A stretch of 64,000 nt of DNA from Helicobacter aurati (GCF_003364265.1 NZ_NXLW01000001.1:186001-250000), one strand, 5' to 3'. Counted from the stretch's first letter, positions 47,407 through 56,480 are shown. The notes: generated by a model from the letters alone, not told the origin. Translations and numbers: made by a program.

Positions 47407-49053
47407 CTACTCTAAAGGAACTCTAAACTGGAACCCTTTCCTATCAATTAAAAAATTCATACCCAAACCATGTTGTGTTAGCATATCATATTCTTTTATA
47501 GTGTCCTTTTTATTTGTTGGTTGTAGGTTACCCTCTATATCATAGGAATCATAAATTGTACGCATACTTTTTGTCCCAGAATCACGCAATATCTCATCAC
47601 CTCTAAAAGATTCTAAATCAATATCATCTATTGCATTAGAAGTAGGGATTTTATCTTTACGGCTTGTTTCTGGATTAATAAAATCCTCCATATTTTCACT
47701 CATTTTACGATAGAAGCTGTCATACCTAGTAGCAACATCTTTATTTTGAAATTGCGCTAAAATATCTTTATTAATAATTTTTGCATATTGCTTTCGTTTT
47801 TCTTCATCTTGTAATAATGCGATAGCATCAACTTGGTGGCTCTGAATCTTTGTAAAAAGCTCTTGAAGAAGTTGATTACGTTCTCTAGTGCTCTTCACAT
47901 GAAATTGGCGCATATCAATATTATTAATAAAAAGTATCTTATCGCCTTTTCTTAATTTAGAAAAAGGACCGCTAGAGGGTGCTTTCTGCACAATAAAATC
48001 ATTAGAAATGATTAAATTAAAACGTTCTAAAAAACTATCAGGCAGTAACATGCCTCCGAATCTTTTACCAACCTTTACGCGAAAAGTACGGATTCCCTCC
48101 TCTTCATTTCTTCTGATTTTTACAATTGCTTCCTCGCCAAAAGGCAAATCTGCCACCATTAATTCTAAATCTCCCCAATTTTTTGGTGCTACATCATTGA
48201 TAGATACAAGAATATCACCTCTTTTAAAGGGGTTGTTAGGGAAAAACGGATCGGCAAATTTTACTCCAAATGTGGCACTTTCAGAATCAAGCACCTCAAA
48301 TCGTACTCCCAAATCACCATAATAAGGTGTCTGTTGGCTTAAAAATCTCTCGATATATCTTTTCTCGATAAAGCCATTCCCGCCAACACTTAAACCATAA
48401 ATTTTATAGCAAATATTGCTAATAACACCATTCCTTTGTGTCGGTGCTGAAAATTCAGCATATTGTAAAAAACCGCTTTGATGCTTTTGAAATTTACCGG
48501 GCACTGCTCCTTTTATGCCTGCGCTTGCAAGTTCTTTGCTTAACGCATACTCATCAATATCAGATATTTCATAGGACATTTTTGTAGAAGAATTACCAAC
48601 TAAAAACAAACCGCTAAATTTATCGTATCTTTGGACTCTTTTACTTCTAGGTTTTGTAGGGCTATACCCAATAATTGCACCGTTTTTTAATGCAATAGCA
48701 TAAATTCCATCTCCCAAGTAAATGCTAGCCTGCCTATAGTAATTTGCACAATAACTATAATCTATTTTCTCTTCGATAGAATCTTTATCAAAAAGATCAA
48801 TAACTTCCTGCTCATTGCTCTGTAAAACACCATCTTTTTCTCTTACTTGAATATCCTGAGAGTTGACAATATTTTCTTCAGAATTTCTAACAGTCGATGG
48901 AATCTTATCTGTCATTTCATTGAATTTATTTTCAAGCTCATTAGCATGAATCTGCAAAACAACCACACAAGAAAGAATAAGTTTTTTTTGCAGATTCAAT
49001 GCGCGTATACTTCGAAATAACCATGTAGCTATGATAGAAGATATTTTTCTCAT
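47407..49053 (-). CDS. Periplasmic PDZ-domain protein
   Basis: A 548-residue protein with a signal-anchor-like N-terminus (LILSCVVVLQIHA near residues 25-38). The middle region (residues about 100-260) is beta-rich and unassigned. A PDZ domain is recognisable at about 270-335: FADPFFPNNPFKRGDILVSINDVAPKNWGDLELMVADLPFGEEAIVKIRRN. A second PDZ-like piece follows (SGPFSKLRKGDKILFINNIDM). No protease triad is evident. Similar proteins sit next to ybaB in other Helicobacter. Its role is unknown. It begins 6 bases after ybaB. Confidence 0.7.
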   Translation of the reverse strand: MRKISSIIATWLFRSIRALNLQKKLILSCVVVLQIHANELENKFNEMTDKIPSTVRNSEENIVNSQDIQVREKDGVLQSNEQEVIDLFDKDSIEEKIDYSYCANYYRQASIYLGDGIYAIALKNGAIIGYSPTKPRSKRVQRYDKFSGLFLVGNSSTKMSYEISDIDEYALSKELASAGIKGAVPGKFQKHQSGFLQYAEFSAPTQRNGVISNICYKIYGLSVGGNGFIEKRYIERFLSQQTPYYGDLGVRFEVLDSESATFGVKFADPFFPNNPFKRGDILVSINDVAPKNWGDLELMVADLPFGEEAIVKIRRNEEEGIRTFRVKVGKRFGGMLLPDSFLERFNLIISNDFIVQKAPSSGPFSKLRKGDKILFINNIDMRQFHVKSTRERNQLLQELFTKIQSHQVDAIALLQDEEKRKQYAKIINKDILAQFQNKDVATRYDSFYRKMSENMEDFINPETSRKDKIPTSNAIDDIDLESFRGDEILRDSGTKSMRTIYDSYDIEGNLQPTNKKDTIKEYDMLTQHGLGMNFLIDRKGFQFRVPLE

Positions 49054-49059
49054 GGAATC

Positions 49060-49365
49060 TCACTTATAGTTAAATAAGTTAAGATTTTTAACTTGTTCTA
49101 TAATACCATCCTTTTTTTCATTCTCAATTTGTTTATATCCCTCATTAATTGCACTAATAAGAAGGAGTTGCAATGCCTGTTTATCTTGCAATATCTCGTC
49201 ATCAATATAAATATCTATCAACTCACCCTTACCATTAAACTTCACATCTACCAAACCACCACCACTTTTTGTCTGGATAACCTTTTTTTCTGCCTTTTGT
49301 TCCATTTCTTGAACTTGCTCTTGCATTGTACCTAAGAGATTTTGCAAATCTTTGGGGTCAAACAT
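49060..49365 (-). CDS. ybaB: YbaB/EbfC-family nucleoid-associated protein
   Basis: A 101-residue protein. MFDPKDLQNLLGTMQEQVQEMEQ forms the N-terminal helix and TKSGGGLVDVKFNGKGELIDIYIDDEI the family beta-hairpin core. YbaB proteins are dimers that bind DNA in tweezer fashion. It sits between panD and the PDZ gene with short spacers. Confidence 0.93.
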   Translation of the reverse strand: MFDPKDLQNLLGTMQEQVQEMEQKAEKKVIQTKSGGGLVDVKFNGKGELIDIYIDDEILQDKQALQLLLISAINEGYKQIENEKKDGIIEQVKNLNLFNYK

Positions 49366-49384
49366 AAACTTACTCCTTAGAAAT

Positions 49385-49894
49385 TTATTCTTGTGTTGTC
49401 GTAATCATATTACAAGAGTCGACAAAAACTATCTTTGGTTTTATTTTCTTTGCATATTTTAATTTAACATTTGCATAGGCAAGGATAATAATTATGTCGC
49501 CTTGTTGCACCTTTCTCGCAGCCGCACCGTTAAGGCAAACGGTTGCCATCTGTTCTTCTTGTGTATTTTTAGATTTTTTAGAACAAGAATTTGCCTCAAT
49601 GGCATAAGTAGAAAACCTTTCACCATTATTAATGTTAACAATTTCAACTTTCATTCCCTCTAATATTCCGGATGCTTTCATTAATCGAGAATCTAAACTG
49701 ATAGAACCAATATAATTAAGATTAGAATCTGTTACTGTCGCTCGATGAATCTTTGCATACAAAAAGTCTGCTCGAATACCTTTTTGATATTTTGTAATCT
49801 TATTATTTGCACGTAAAACTACTTTATCAGATGTATGAGTATTTGACGCTTGAGAAGACGATACTTGCTTATTTTTTGTTTTTTGTTGTGCCAT
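49385..49894 (-). CDS. panD: Aspartate 1-decarboxylase PanD with N-terminal extension
   Basis: A 169-residue pyruvoyl enzyme making beta-alanine for pantothenate. The self-cleavage site is YIGSISLD (Gly63-Ser64), after FLYAKIHRATVTDSNLN. The rest (SGILEGMKVEIVNINNGERFSTYAIE, CLNGAAARKVQQGDIIIILAYA) is typical. The usual protein starts about 43 residues later; here a polar extension (MAQQKTKNKQVSSSQASN and on) comes first. GAAGGAAATATA before ATG 49894 supports it. A small Lys/Gln-rich insertion (SCSKKSKNTQEEQ) is also present. Confidence 0.92.
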   Translation of the reverse strand: MAQQKTKNKQVSSSQASNTHTSDKVVLRANNKITKYQKGIRADFLYAKIHRATVTDSNLNYIGSISLDSRLMKASGILEGMKVEIVNINNGERFSTYAIEANSCSKKSKNTQEEQMATVCLNGAAARKVQQGDIIIILAYANVKLKYAKKIKPKIVFVDSCNMITTTQE

Positions 49895-49965
49895 TATATT
49901 TCCTTCAACTAAATATGAATATTTGCACAAGTCGAGATAAATAAAAGGTAATATTTTAACACACT

Positions 49966-52254
49966 TTACTCTGAACTTATACTATTTTTACATTCCGCAC
50001 AAATTTTTACATGTTCCTTTGTTTTATGAATACACAAAATGCCACCGCATTTTTCACACTTCTCATTTGTAGGTTGATTATTAAAAATAAGCGTACACTT
50101 AGGATAATTAGAGCAACCATAAAAACTACCTCGCTTAGAATATCTAAGGATTATATCACCCCCGCATTTTGGGCAAACTATATCAAGCGACTGTGGTTTT
50201 TGTAGGGACTTAGTATTCTTACATTTAGGATAAGCACTACAAGCAAGGAATCTACCTGTCTTGCCAACTTTAATTTGCATAGAGGATCCGCATTTCTCAC
50301 ACTTCTCATCGCTCGTCTCATCTTCTTTATCTTTTTTAATATATCGGCATTTAGGATAATTAGAGCAAGCAATAAATTCTCCATATTTTCCATTTCTTAT
50401 AACAAGTTCACTCCCGCATTCCGGACAATTCTCGCCAGTTGGGACAGTAATCTTTTGTGACTGAATATTAGCCTTGCCTTGAGTAATTTTTTCCATAAAG
50501 GGTTCATAAAAGTCCCATAATACATTTTCCCATTCCAACTTATTTGTTGCAATATCATCAAGTTTTGTCTCGAGCCCCGCACTGAATCCGCTATCAACAA
50601 CCTCTTGAAAATAAGATTCCAACATGGAAATTACTGTAAATGCAATATCCTGAACGACTAAATGCTTATTTTCTAAAGTAACATAATTCCTATCGACAAG
50701 CAACTTCATAGTAGGAGCATAAGTACTAGGTCTGCCTATTCCTAAACCTTCAAGAACTTTGATAAGACCTGCCTCTGAATAATGACTTGGTGGTTCAGTA
50801 GTTTTCTTAACAGCAAGAATCTCATCAAATGTCATCTTTGCATATTGCTGAAAATCTGGAAGTAATTTATCTTTATCGGCATTACCCATGATTCTATAGA
50901 ATCCATCAAAAATCAGTCTTCTTCCAGAGATTTTAAATTCACACTGTTTCCCTACAACACTTACGTTAACGCTCTCAAAAACTGCATTTTTCATTTGTGA
51001 AGCAATAAAACGGTGAAAAATAAGTGTATAGAGCTTCAACTCATCTACACTAAGATAATCTTTTGCGATTTCTGGAGTAAATTCTAAGTTTGTTGGTCGA
51101 ATTGCTTCATGGGCTTCCTGCGCGCCTTTTTGCTGTGTTACATAAGTCTTTTTTGCGGTAGGTAAGTACTCTTTACCAAAATTTACAACAATAAATTCCC
51201 TAGCATTCTCTATTGCTTCTTCCGCAATATTAAGGCTATCCGTTCTCATATAGGTGATAATACCCACCAAACCGTGATTTGTCTTCACTCCTTCATATAG
51301 ACTTTGCGCAATACGCATTGTACGTGTAGGAGAAAAACCTAAAAGATTCGAACTCGCTTGCTGTAAAGTAGAAGTCATAAATGGCGGAGGGCTTTTAGTA
51401 GTGCGTTCTCTTTTGGCTATATTCTGGATAAGAAACCCTGTTGTACTATTTTCTTCCTGCAAAGATTCCATAATACGTTGCACCTCATCGCTATCTTGCA
51501 AACTTAGTTTTTCTATTTTCTTCTCTCCAAATTTAACCAAATCAAAAACAATTTGTTCTTTATCTTCTAAGTCGCTAATAGTTAATGTGTTTTTTTGGTA
51601 ATTTTTAGCTTCAATAAGAAAATAATCCTGTGGGATAAATTCACGAATTTCTCTTTCCCTATCGACTAATATTTTTAAAGCACTTGATTGCACTCTACCA
51701 GCACTTAAACCTTTGCTGATTTTCTGTGATAAAAGTCCACTTAATTTAAACCCAACAATTCTATCTAATAGCCTTCTTGCTTGTTGGGCATGCACACGAT
51801 TCATGTCGATGACTCTTGGATTCTCTAAAGAATACGTAATTGCTTTTTTAGTAATTTCATGAAAGACAATGCGAGGAAAATCCTCTATTTTACCATTTAA
51901 TGCCTCTACAATATGATACCCAATCGCCTCTCCCTCTCTATCTTCGTCAGTTGCAATATAGGTCGCATTAGCACTATGATGCAATTCTTGAATCTTTTTA
52001 ACAATTTCAACATGATCGTTTGCTATATCATAGGTGGGAATAAAATGTTTATCCTTAATAGTAATTCCAAACCGATGTTTGGGCAAATCACGTATATGCC
52101 CTTTTGAAGCAATAACTTCATATTCATTACCTAAAAAGTTCTTTATAGTACGCGCTTTTGCAGGAGATTCCACAATGATAAGATTTTTATTGCCTACACG
52201 ATTAGAATTTACCCCTCGTTTGCTAGATTGCTTTTTAACGGTCTTAGCTGCCAT
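49966..52254 (-). CDS. topA: DNA topoisomerase I
   Basis: A 762-residue type IA topoisomerase. TOPRIM: LIIVESPAKARTIKNFLG and ATDEDREGEAIGYHI. The active-site Tyr is in IITYMRTDSLNIAEE. RPTNLEFTP and LGIGRPSTYAPTM follow. The C-terminus carries four Cys4 zinc ribbons (starting CPECG, CEKCG, CPKCG and CEKCG). It relaxes negative supercoils. It heads the minus-strand cluster with panD, ybaB, the PDZ gene and flgS. Confidence 0.96.
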   Translation of the reverse strand: MAAKTVKKQSSKRGVNSNRVGNKNLIIVESPAKARTIKNFLGNEYEVIASKGHIRDLPKHRFGITIKDKHFIPTYDIANDHVEIVKKIQELHHSANATYIATDEDREGEAIGYHIVEALNGKIEDFPRIVFHEITKKAITYSLENPRVIDMNRVHAQQARRLLDRIVGFKLSGLLSQKISKGLSAGRVQSSALKILVDREREIREFIPQDYFLIEAKNYQKNTLTISDLEDKEQIVFDLVKFGEKKIEKLSLQDSDEVQRIMESLQEENSTTGFLIQNIAKRERTTKSPPPFMTSTLQQASSNLLGFSPTRTMRIAQSLYEGVKTNHGLVGIITYMRTDSLNIAEEAIENAREFIVVNFGKEYLPTAKKTYVTQQKGAQEAHEAIRPTNLEFTPEIAKDYLSVDELKLYTLIFHRFIASQMKNAVFESVNVSVVGKQCEFKISGRRLIFDGFYRIMGNADKDKLLPDFQQYAKMTFDEILAVKKTTEPPSHYSEAGLIKVLEGLGIGRPSTYAPTMKLLVDRNYVTLENKHLVVQDIAFTVISMLESYFQEVVDSGFSAGLETKLDDIATNKLEWENVLWDFYEPFMEKITQGKANIQSQKITVPTGENCPECGSELVIRNGKYGEFIACSNYPKCRYIKKDKEDETSDEKCEKCGSSMQIKVGKTGRFLACSAYPKCKNTKSLQKPQSLDIVCPKCGGDIILRYSKRGSFYGCSNYPKCTLIFNNQPTNEKCEKCGGILCIHKTKEHVKICAECKNSISSE

Positions 52255-52356
52255 AATGCCCCTTTATCTTTAACTCTCAAGCATAAATAATTTGAAAAAC
52301 CAAAAATTCTAGCATAGAATTCTTTACTAGCTTTAATCGAATCGATATATTTAGAC

Positions 52357-52362
52357 TATAAT
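52357..52362 (+). promoter_or_regulatory. -10 hexamer for rodA
   Basis: TATAAT in GACTATAATATATAATAATG, 31 bases upstream of the TTG start. A second TATAAT overlaps just downstream. Divergent from topA. Confidence 0.45.
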
Positions 52363-52392
52363 ATATAATAATGAAAAACCAAGGATTATATT

Positions 52393-53520
52393 TTGCTTTT
52401 TGGCTCCAGATTTAGCATGCACTTTGACTATACTCTTATCCTACTTATCCTGCCCATCATTTGCACAAGCTCCTTTCTTTTAAACGAAACATCACAATTT
52501 CTTCTTGTCAAACAAATGAGCTATTGTTTTTTAAGTATTTTTATATTCTTTTTTGTATTTTTCATCCCCTTTCGTTATACCGATAAAGGAACTACAGCAT
52601 TCTATTGGATTTGCATCTTTCTACTTTTAGTAGTAGAGTTTGCAGGAACTACTAACCTCGGGGCAAAACGTTGGATTAATATTGGTGGATTCTCACTGCA
52701 ACCTAGTGAGCCCGCAAAAATCGCTATTGTTTTATTTCTTGCCCATTATGTTAAAAATAACCCACCGCCCCCTGAGGGCTACGGATGGATAGAGTTTTGT
52801 AAAATAAGCACTTTTATTTTACTTCCTTTTATTTTTATTCTTATTGAGCCTGATTTGGGCAGTGCTATCATTGTGTTATTTATGGGCTATGGAACGCTCT
52901 TTATAGTTGGTGTGCATAAAAAGATATGGATAAGCTGCATAGTCTTTATACTGCTCTTTTCTCCAGTTGCTTTCAAATTTATTTTAAAACCCTATCAAAT
53001 CACTAGAATCATGAATCTAGTAAGCGGCAATACAAGTTCGCAGGTGCAACAAAGCATTATCGCCGTAGGAAGTGGTGGGATTACAGGAAAATCTAAGACA
53101 GAAAGCACCCAAGCTACTTTGAAGTTCCTGCCTGTTGCAACAAGCGATTTTATTTTTGCGCACTTCGCAGAAAGATTCGGATTCTTAGGTTCGTGTATAT
53201 TACTTAGCTTATACGGATTTATAGTACTGCATTTACTCTCTTGTTGTTTTTTAGATTCTAAAGACTACTTCCTAAAGGTCATTGCTAGTTCTCTTGCGAT
53301 GCTATTTTTTATTTATACTACTGTTAACATCGCAATGACAATAGAACTAGCTCCGGTAGTCGGAATACCACTGCCTCTTCTTAGTTACGGTGGAAGTAGT
53401 TTTGTTACTTTTATTATTCTAATAGCAATATTTGAACATGCTATCACTTTTCGTTTTAGCTCCCATGCTAATCACAACAAATCTCATAAAAAATACAACG
53501 TATTCTCCAAGTCCAAGTAA
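52393..53520 (+). CDS. rodA: Rod-shape-determining peptidoglycan glycosyltransferase RodA
   Basis: A 375-residue SEDS-family membrane protein with about 10 helices. GAKRWINIGGFSLQPSEPAKIAIVLFLA, LIEPDLGSAIIVLFMG, IAVGSGGITGK, LKFLPVATSDFIFAHFAERFGFLG and VGIPLPLLSYGGSSFVT are the family motifs; the FLP-x-TDFIFA form points to RodA rather than FtsW. Start TTG 52393 has AAGGA 7 bases before it; an ATG at 52417 is the alternative. It works with MreB in side-wall synthesis. Confidence 0.9.
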   Translation: MLFGSRFSMHFDYTLILLILPIICTSSFLLNETSQFLLVKQMSYCFLSIFIFFFVFFIPFRYTDKGTTAFYWICIFLLLVVEFAGTTNLGAKRWINIGGFSLQPSEPAKIAIVLFLAHYVKNNPPPPEGYGWIEFCKISTFILLPFIFILIEPDLGSAIIVLFMGYGTLFIVGVHKKIWISCIVFILLFSPVAFKFILKPYQITRIMNLVSGNTSSQVQQSIIAVGSGGITGKSKTESTQATLKFLPVATSDFIFAHFAERFGFLGSCILLSLYGFIVLHLLSCCFLDSKDYFLKVIASSLAMLFFIYTTVNIAMTIELAPVVGIPLPLLSYGGSSFVTFIILIAIFEHAITFRFSSHANHNKSHKKYNVFSKSK

Positions 53521-53576
53521 TTGCCCAAATAAAAGCAAATATTGACTCCTTAAATCCCATAAACTTATTTTAATTA

Positions 53577-53606
53577 TTGACTTTAATTATGATGTTTTGC
53601 TATAAT
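53577..53606 (+). promoter_or_regulatory. Promoter of the tRNA gene
   Basis: TTGACT and TATAAT separated by 18 bases, ending 30 bases upstream of the tRNA. This is the best sigma-70 promoter in the window. Confidence 0.75.
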
Positions 53607-53636
53607 CCTAATTTTCAACTTTAGTAAAAACCATAG

Positions 53637-53714
53637 GTCAGGGTAGCTCAGCTGGTTTAGAGCGCTGGTCTCATAAGCCGGAGGTCGGGGGTTCAAGTCC
53701 CCCCCTTGACACCA
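53637..53714 (+). tRNA. tRNA with CAT anticodon (elongator Met or Ile2)
   Basis: Cloverleaf found by eye. The acceptor stem is GTCAGGG with CCTTGAC and an encoded ACCA end; the D stem is GCTC/GAGC; the anticodon arm is CTGGT-CTCATAA-GCCGG; the T arm is GGGGG-TTCAAGT-CCCCC. The first pair is G-C, so it is not the initiator. CAT can be elongator methionine or, if lysidine-modified, isoleucine; I cannot decide. Confidence 0.92.
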
Positions 53715-53805
53715 ATGCAACATTACATTCAAATCACTCATGAATCTGCAAATATTTTTACACATTCCCTAATTAATTTTATAATAGATTGTTTATCCCC
53801 AGTGT

Positions 53806-54168
53806 TTATTGTATATCACAATCTTGACAAATACCTTTTGCTAACACACTTTTAATTCTACCTGTCGATTCCTTGTCATTCACTTCTGGCATGATAAAGT
53901 CCGTAATTTTATGGCACACATCGCAAACAAAATGTGCTTTTGTTCTCTCTGCTAACTCATAGAAAAATTTCCTGTGAATTTCCGTCTTAGTAACTATGCC
54001 CTCTTTTTCAAATAATTCCATATTGCGATAAAAGGTTGTCTTATTGGCATGAAAATCAAAATCTTCAAAACTTACCGGTTTTGTTGCAGAGATCAGAATA
54101 TCTAGCATATCAAGTCTTAATTCTGTAATCGCTATATTATGCTCTTTGAGTATTGTAATGCAGTCCAT
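53806..54168 (-). CDS. Short Fur-family transcriptional regulator
   Basis: A 120-residue protein, shorter than usual Fur, PerR or Zur (about 140-155). The winged-helix part is LKEHNIAITELRLDMLDIL and NKTTFYRNMELFEKEGIVTK. The metal domain keeps HFVCDVCHKITDF (Cys82, Cys85) and GICQDCD (Cys114, Cys117), enough for the structural zinc site. The HHH stretch that normally helps the sensing site is reduced to one His, so sensing may differ. It reads away from dxr, with a perfect palindrome in the shared upstream gap. Confidence 0.85.
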   Translation of the reverse strand: MDCITILKEHNIAITELRLDMLDILISATKPVSFEDFDFHANKTTFYRNMELFEKEGIVTKTEIHRKFFYELAERTKAHFVCDVCHKITDFIMPEVNDKESTGRIKSVLAKGICQDCDIQ

Positions 54169-54224
54169 GATTCACTCTCCTTTGAATAAAAAGTCATTGG
54201 GATTTTGATAAAATTATGCTACCG

Positions 54225-54236
54225 TGTAAATTTACA
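54225..54236. promoter_or_regulatory. Palindrome in the Fur-like regulator / dxr promoter gap
   Basis: TGTAAATTTACA, a perfect 12-base palindrome 57 bases upstream of the regulator start. A related AAATTTAC occurs again at about 54248-54255. Candidate self-operator of the Fur-family gene. Confidence 0.5.
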
Positions 54237-54294
54237 ATTATTATAACAAATTTACTATTACAACTATCAATGAGATTTGATTTAAAGGGATATT

Positions 54295-55515
54295 GTGATT
54301 ATATTAGGAAGCACAGGCAGTATAGGCATTAACGCACTAAAAATTGCTAAACAATTCAATATAAAAGTCGAAGCTTTAGTATGTGGTAGCAACGCTTTAT
54401 TGTTAAATGAACAAATTAAGGAATTTTCTCCAAAATTTGTAGGAATCTACGATTCAAATGCTCTTCAATTCCTACAAGCTAGAGATTCTCATGTTTATAC
54501 TGGTAATGAGCAAATTTGTACAATGCTTGAAAAATGCCAATCGCAACGTGTCTTAAATGCCGTAGTTGGCTTTGCTGGATTACCTTTTAGCCTCAAAGCC
54601 CTGCATCTCAACAAGAAGCTTATACTTGCTAATAAAGAATCCTTAGTAGTTGCTGGAGCATTAATACAAGAAATAATACAAAAACAAAATAAGGCAAAAA
54701 CTAATACTACAAATAATCACATAACACCTATACCAAATGCCAAAGCAAATATACTTGATAAAATTTTCCCAATAGATAGCGAGCATTTTAGTTTATGGTA
54801 TCTTCTTACAGAACAATCTCTGACCAAAGAATCCGCTTATACTCTCTATATAACCGCATCTGGCGGTGCTTTACGAGATATGCCTATAGAACAAATTAAA
54901 TATGCAACATTGCAAGACGTCCTTAAACATCCCACATGGAATATGGGAAAGAAAATTACAATAGATTCTGCCACTTTCATTAATAAACTTTATGAAACTC
55001 TCGAAACCTATTGGCTATTTAATACAACTAACATCCATGCTATGATTGAAAGGAGTTCTCTTGTGCATGCACTCATAGAATATCCAAATGGAATATTTTG
55101 CGCGCTTACTAGCCACAATGACATGTGTTTGCCAATAGCCTATGGAATGGACTATTTACAAGCAAAAAATAATTTTCATATACAAAAGCTACAAGCAAAA
55201 GATTTCACAAAAATCCGCTTTCAAGATATTGACACTAATCGTTATCCCTTATGGCGTTATAAAGACTTGCTACTTGAGAATCCGAATCTAGGAATTGTCC
55301 TTAATGCGAGCAATGAAATACTACAGAATCTTTTCCTTCAAGAACAAATACCTTTCAATGCTTTTAATGAAATTATTTCACAAACATTGGACTATTTCAC
55401 ACGCATAAAAATGCCTATCAGCAGGCTTGAAGAAATACACAAGCTAAGGGAAGAAACAACAGCATTCGTATATTTTTTATTGAAAAATAGCTATAAAGAT
55501 TCAAAAATATGTTAA
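54295..55515 (+). CDS. dxr: 1-deoxy-D-xylulose 5-phosphate reductoisomerase
   Basis: A 406-residue enzyme of the MEP isoprenoid pathway. NADPH site ILGSTGSIGINAL; AVVGFAGLPFSLKAL; LANKESLVVAGAL; the metal and substrate parts are FPIDSEHFSLWYLL, TASGGALRDMP and HPTWNMGKKITIDSATFINKLYE. The start is GTG (AAAGGGATATT before it). The linker after LVVAGAL is longer than usual (about 20 extra Asn/Lys/Thr residues). Confidence 0.96.
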   Translation: MIILGSTGSIGINALKIAKQFNIKVEALVCGSNALLLNEQIKEFSPKFVGIYDSNALQFLQARDSHVYTGNEQICTMLEKCQSQRVLNAVVGFAGLPFSLKALHLNKKLILANKESLVVAGALIQEIIQKQNKAKTNTTNNHITPIPNAKANILDKIFPIDSEHFSLWYLLTEQSLTKESAYTLYITASGGALRDMPIEQIKYATLQDVLKHPTWNMGKKITIDSATFINKLYETLETYWLFNTTNIHAMIERSSLVHALIEYPNGIFCALTSHNDMCLPIAYGMDYLQAKNNFHIQKLQAKDFTKIRFQDIDTNRYPLWRYKDLLLENPNLGIVLNASNEILQNLFLQEQIPFNAFNEIISQTLDYFTRIKMPISRLEEIHKLREETTAFVYFLLKNSYKDSKIC

Positions 55516-55532
55516 TATTTACAATATTAACA
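55510..55532. promoter_or_regulatory. Perfect 10-bp-arm palindrome in front of dps
   Basis: TGTTAATATT, three bases, and its exact complement. It overlaps the dxr stop codon and ends 17 bases before the dps start. No T-run follows, which argues for an operator over a pure terminator. The half-site resembles those at 54225 and at fumC. Confidence 0.55.
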
Positions 55533-55548
55533 TAAGGTAGTCGCAACA

Positions 55549-55995
55549 ATGAGCACAAATGCAAAACAAGTCGCAATTTTAAAACAATTGCAGGCTGATT
55601 CTTTAGTATTTTTTATGAAAGTCCACAACTTTCATTGGAACGTAAAAGGCAAAGATTTTCCACAAACACACAAAGTAACGGAGGAAATTTACACTATTTT
55701 CTCAAATATCTTTGATGATTTAGCTGAACGAATTGCTCAATTGGGGGATACGCCGCTTGTAACTTTGACAGAGATTCTTAAAACCGCGCAAATTAAAGAG
55801 GATTCTAATACCTCTTTTCGATCAGAATCAGTAATGAAGAATATCCTAGCAGATTATCAATATTTTTTAGAAACCTTTAGAAAACTCTCTGAAATAGCGA
55901 ATGCAACTCAAGACATTGCTACGCAAGCCTATGCAGATTCTCAAATTTCTTTCTTAGAAAAGTCGGTATGGATGTTGAATGCACAATTAGCCTAA
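55549..55995 (+). CDS. napA: Dps-family iron-storage / DNA-protection protein (NapA)
   Basis: A 148-residue mini-ferritin. The ferroxidase ligands lie in FMKVHNFHWNVKGKDFPQTHKVTEEIYTIFSNIFDDLAERI. The C-terminal helices follow (TAYADSQISFLEKSVWML type). Dodecamers oxidise iron with peroxide and protect DNA; the H. pylori homologue is the neutrophil-activating protein. The gap to dxr is only 33 bases and holds a palindrome. Regulation by a Fur-family protein is inferred. Confidence 0.95.
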   Translation: MSTNAKQVAILKQLQADSLVFFMKVHNFHWNVKGKDFPQTHKVTEEIYTIFSNIFDDLAERIAQLGDTPLVTLTEILKTAQIKEDSNTSFRSESVMKNILADYQYFLETFRKLSEIANATQDIATQAYADSQISFLEKSVWMLNAQLA

Positions 55996-56179
55996 CAAAG
56001 CAGACATTGTGAATCTTGTCAGTCAAATCAATTGATACTTAATCATTCTTACTTGCTAGTGATAAATTAAAAAGAGCCGACTATACACACCAAGAACGAA
56101 AACTACGAATGTTGTAAAGACTTAAGGGAATACAACTCTTACAATAAATAAAACAATGAGAGTTAATACAGGAGATACA

Positions 56180-56479
56180 ATGAATAATTTAAATTTTACT
56201 CGTATTTCCAATGATGAGAAAGAAGATCTTATTGGATACCCTCTTTCGGAGGGCGAAGGATTAGGTAAATTTAATTTGCTTATTGCTTTTTTATTATTAG
56301 GACTTATTTTAAGCATCTTTGTTCCTAAAATCTATGTCTCTAATAATATTTATTACATTAGTCGAGATATTGCCAAACTACAAGCAGAAAAGGAGCTTTT
56401 GCATGAAGAAAAGGAAAGATTACATCGCAATCTCGAATCTATCAAAAATAAACATTTGCTCATGGAATTAAGTTATTAA
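56180..56479 (+). CDS. Small single-pass membrane protein with coiled coil (FtsL-like layout)
   Basis: From ATG 56180 (AGGAG six bases before it) the product has 99 residues. A polar N-terminus is followed by one membrane helix (LLIAFLLLGLILSIFVPKIYV) and then a charged heptad-type coiled coil (residues about 65-92). This is the FtsL/DivIC-type topology, but sequence alone does not prove a divisome role. It ends one base before the gpsA ATG. Confidence 0.7.
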   Translation: MNNLNFTRISNDEKEDLIGYPLSEGEGLGKFNLLIAFLLLGLILSIFVPKIYVSNNIYYISRDIAKLQAEKELLHEEKERLHRNLESIKNKHLLMELSY

Positions 56480-56480
56480 C

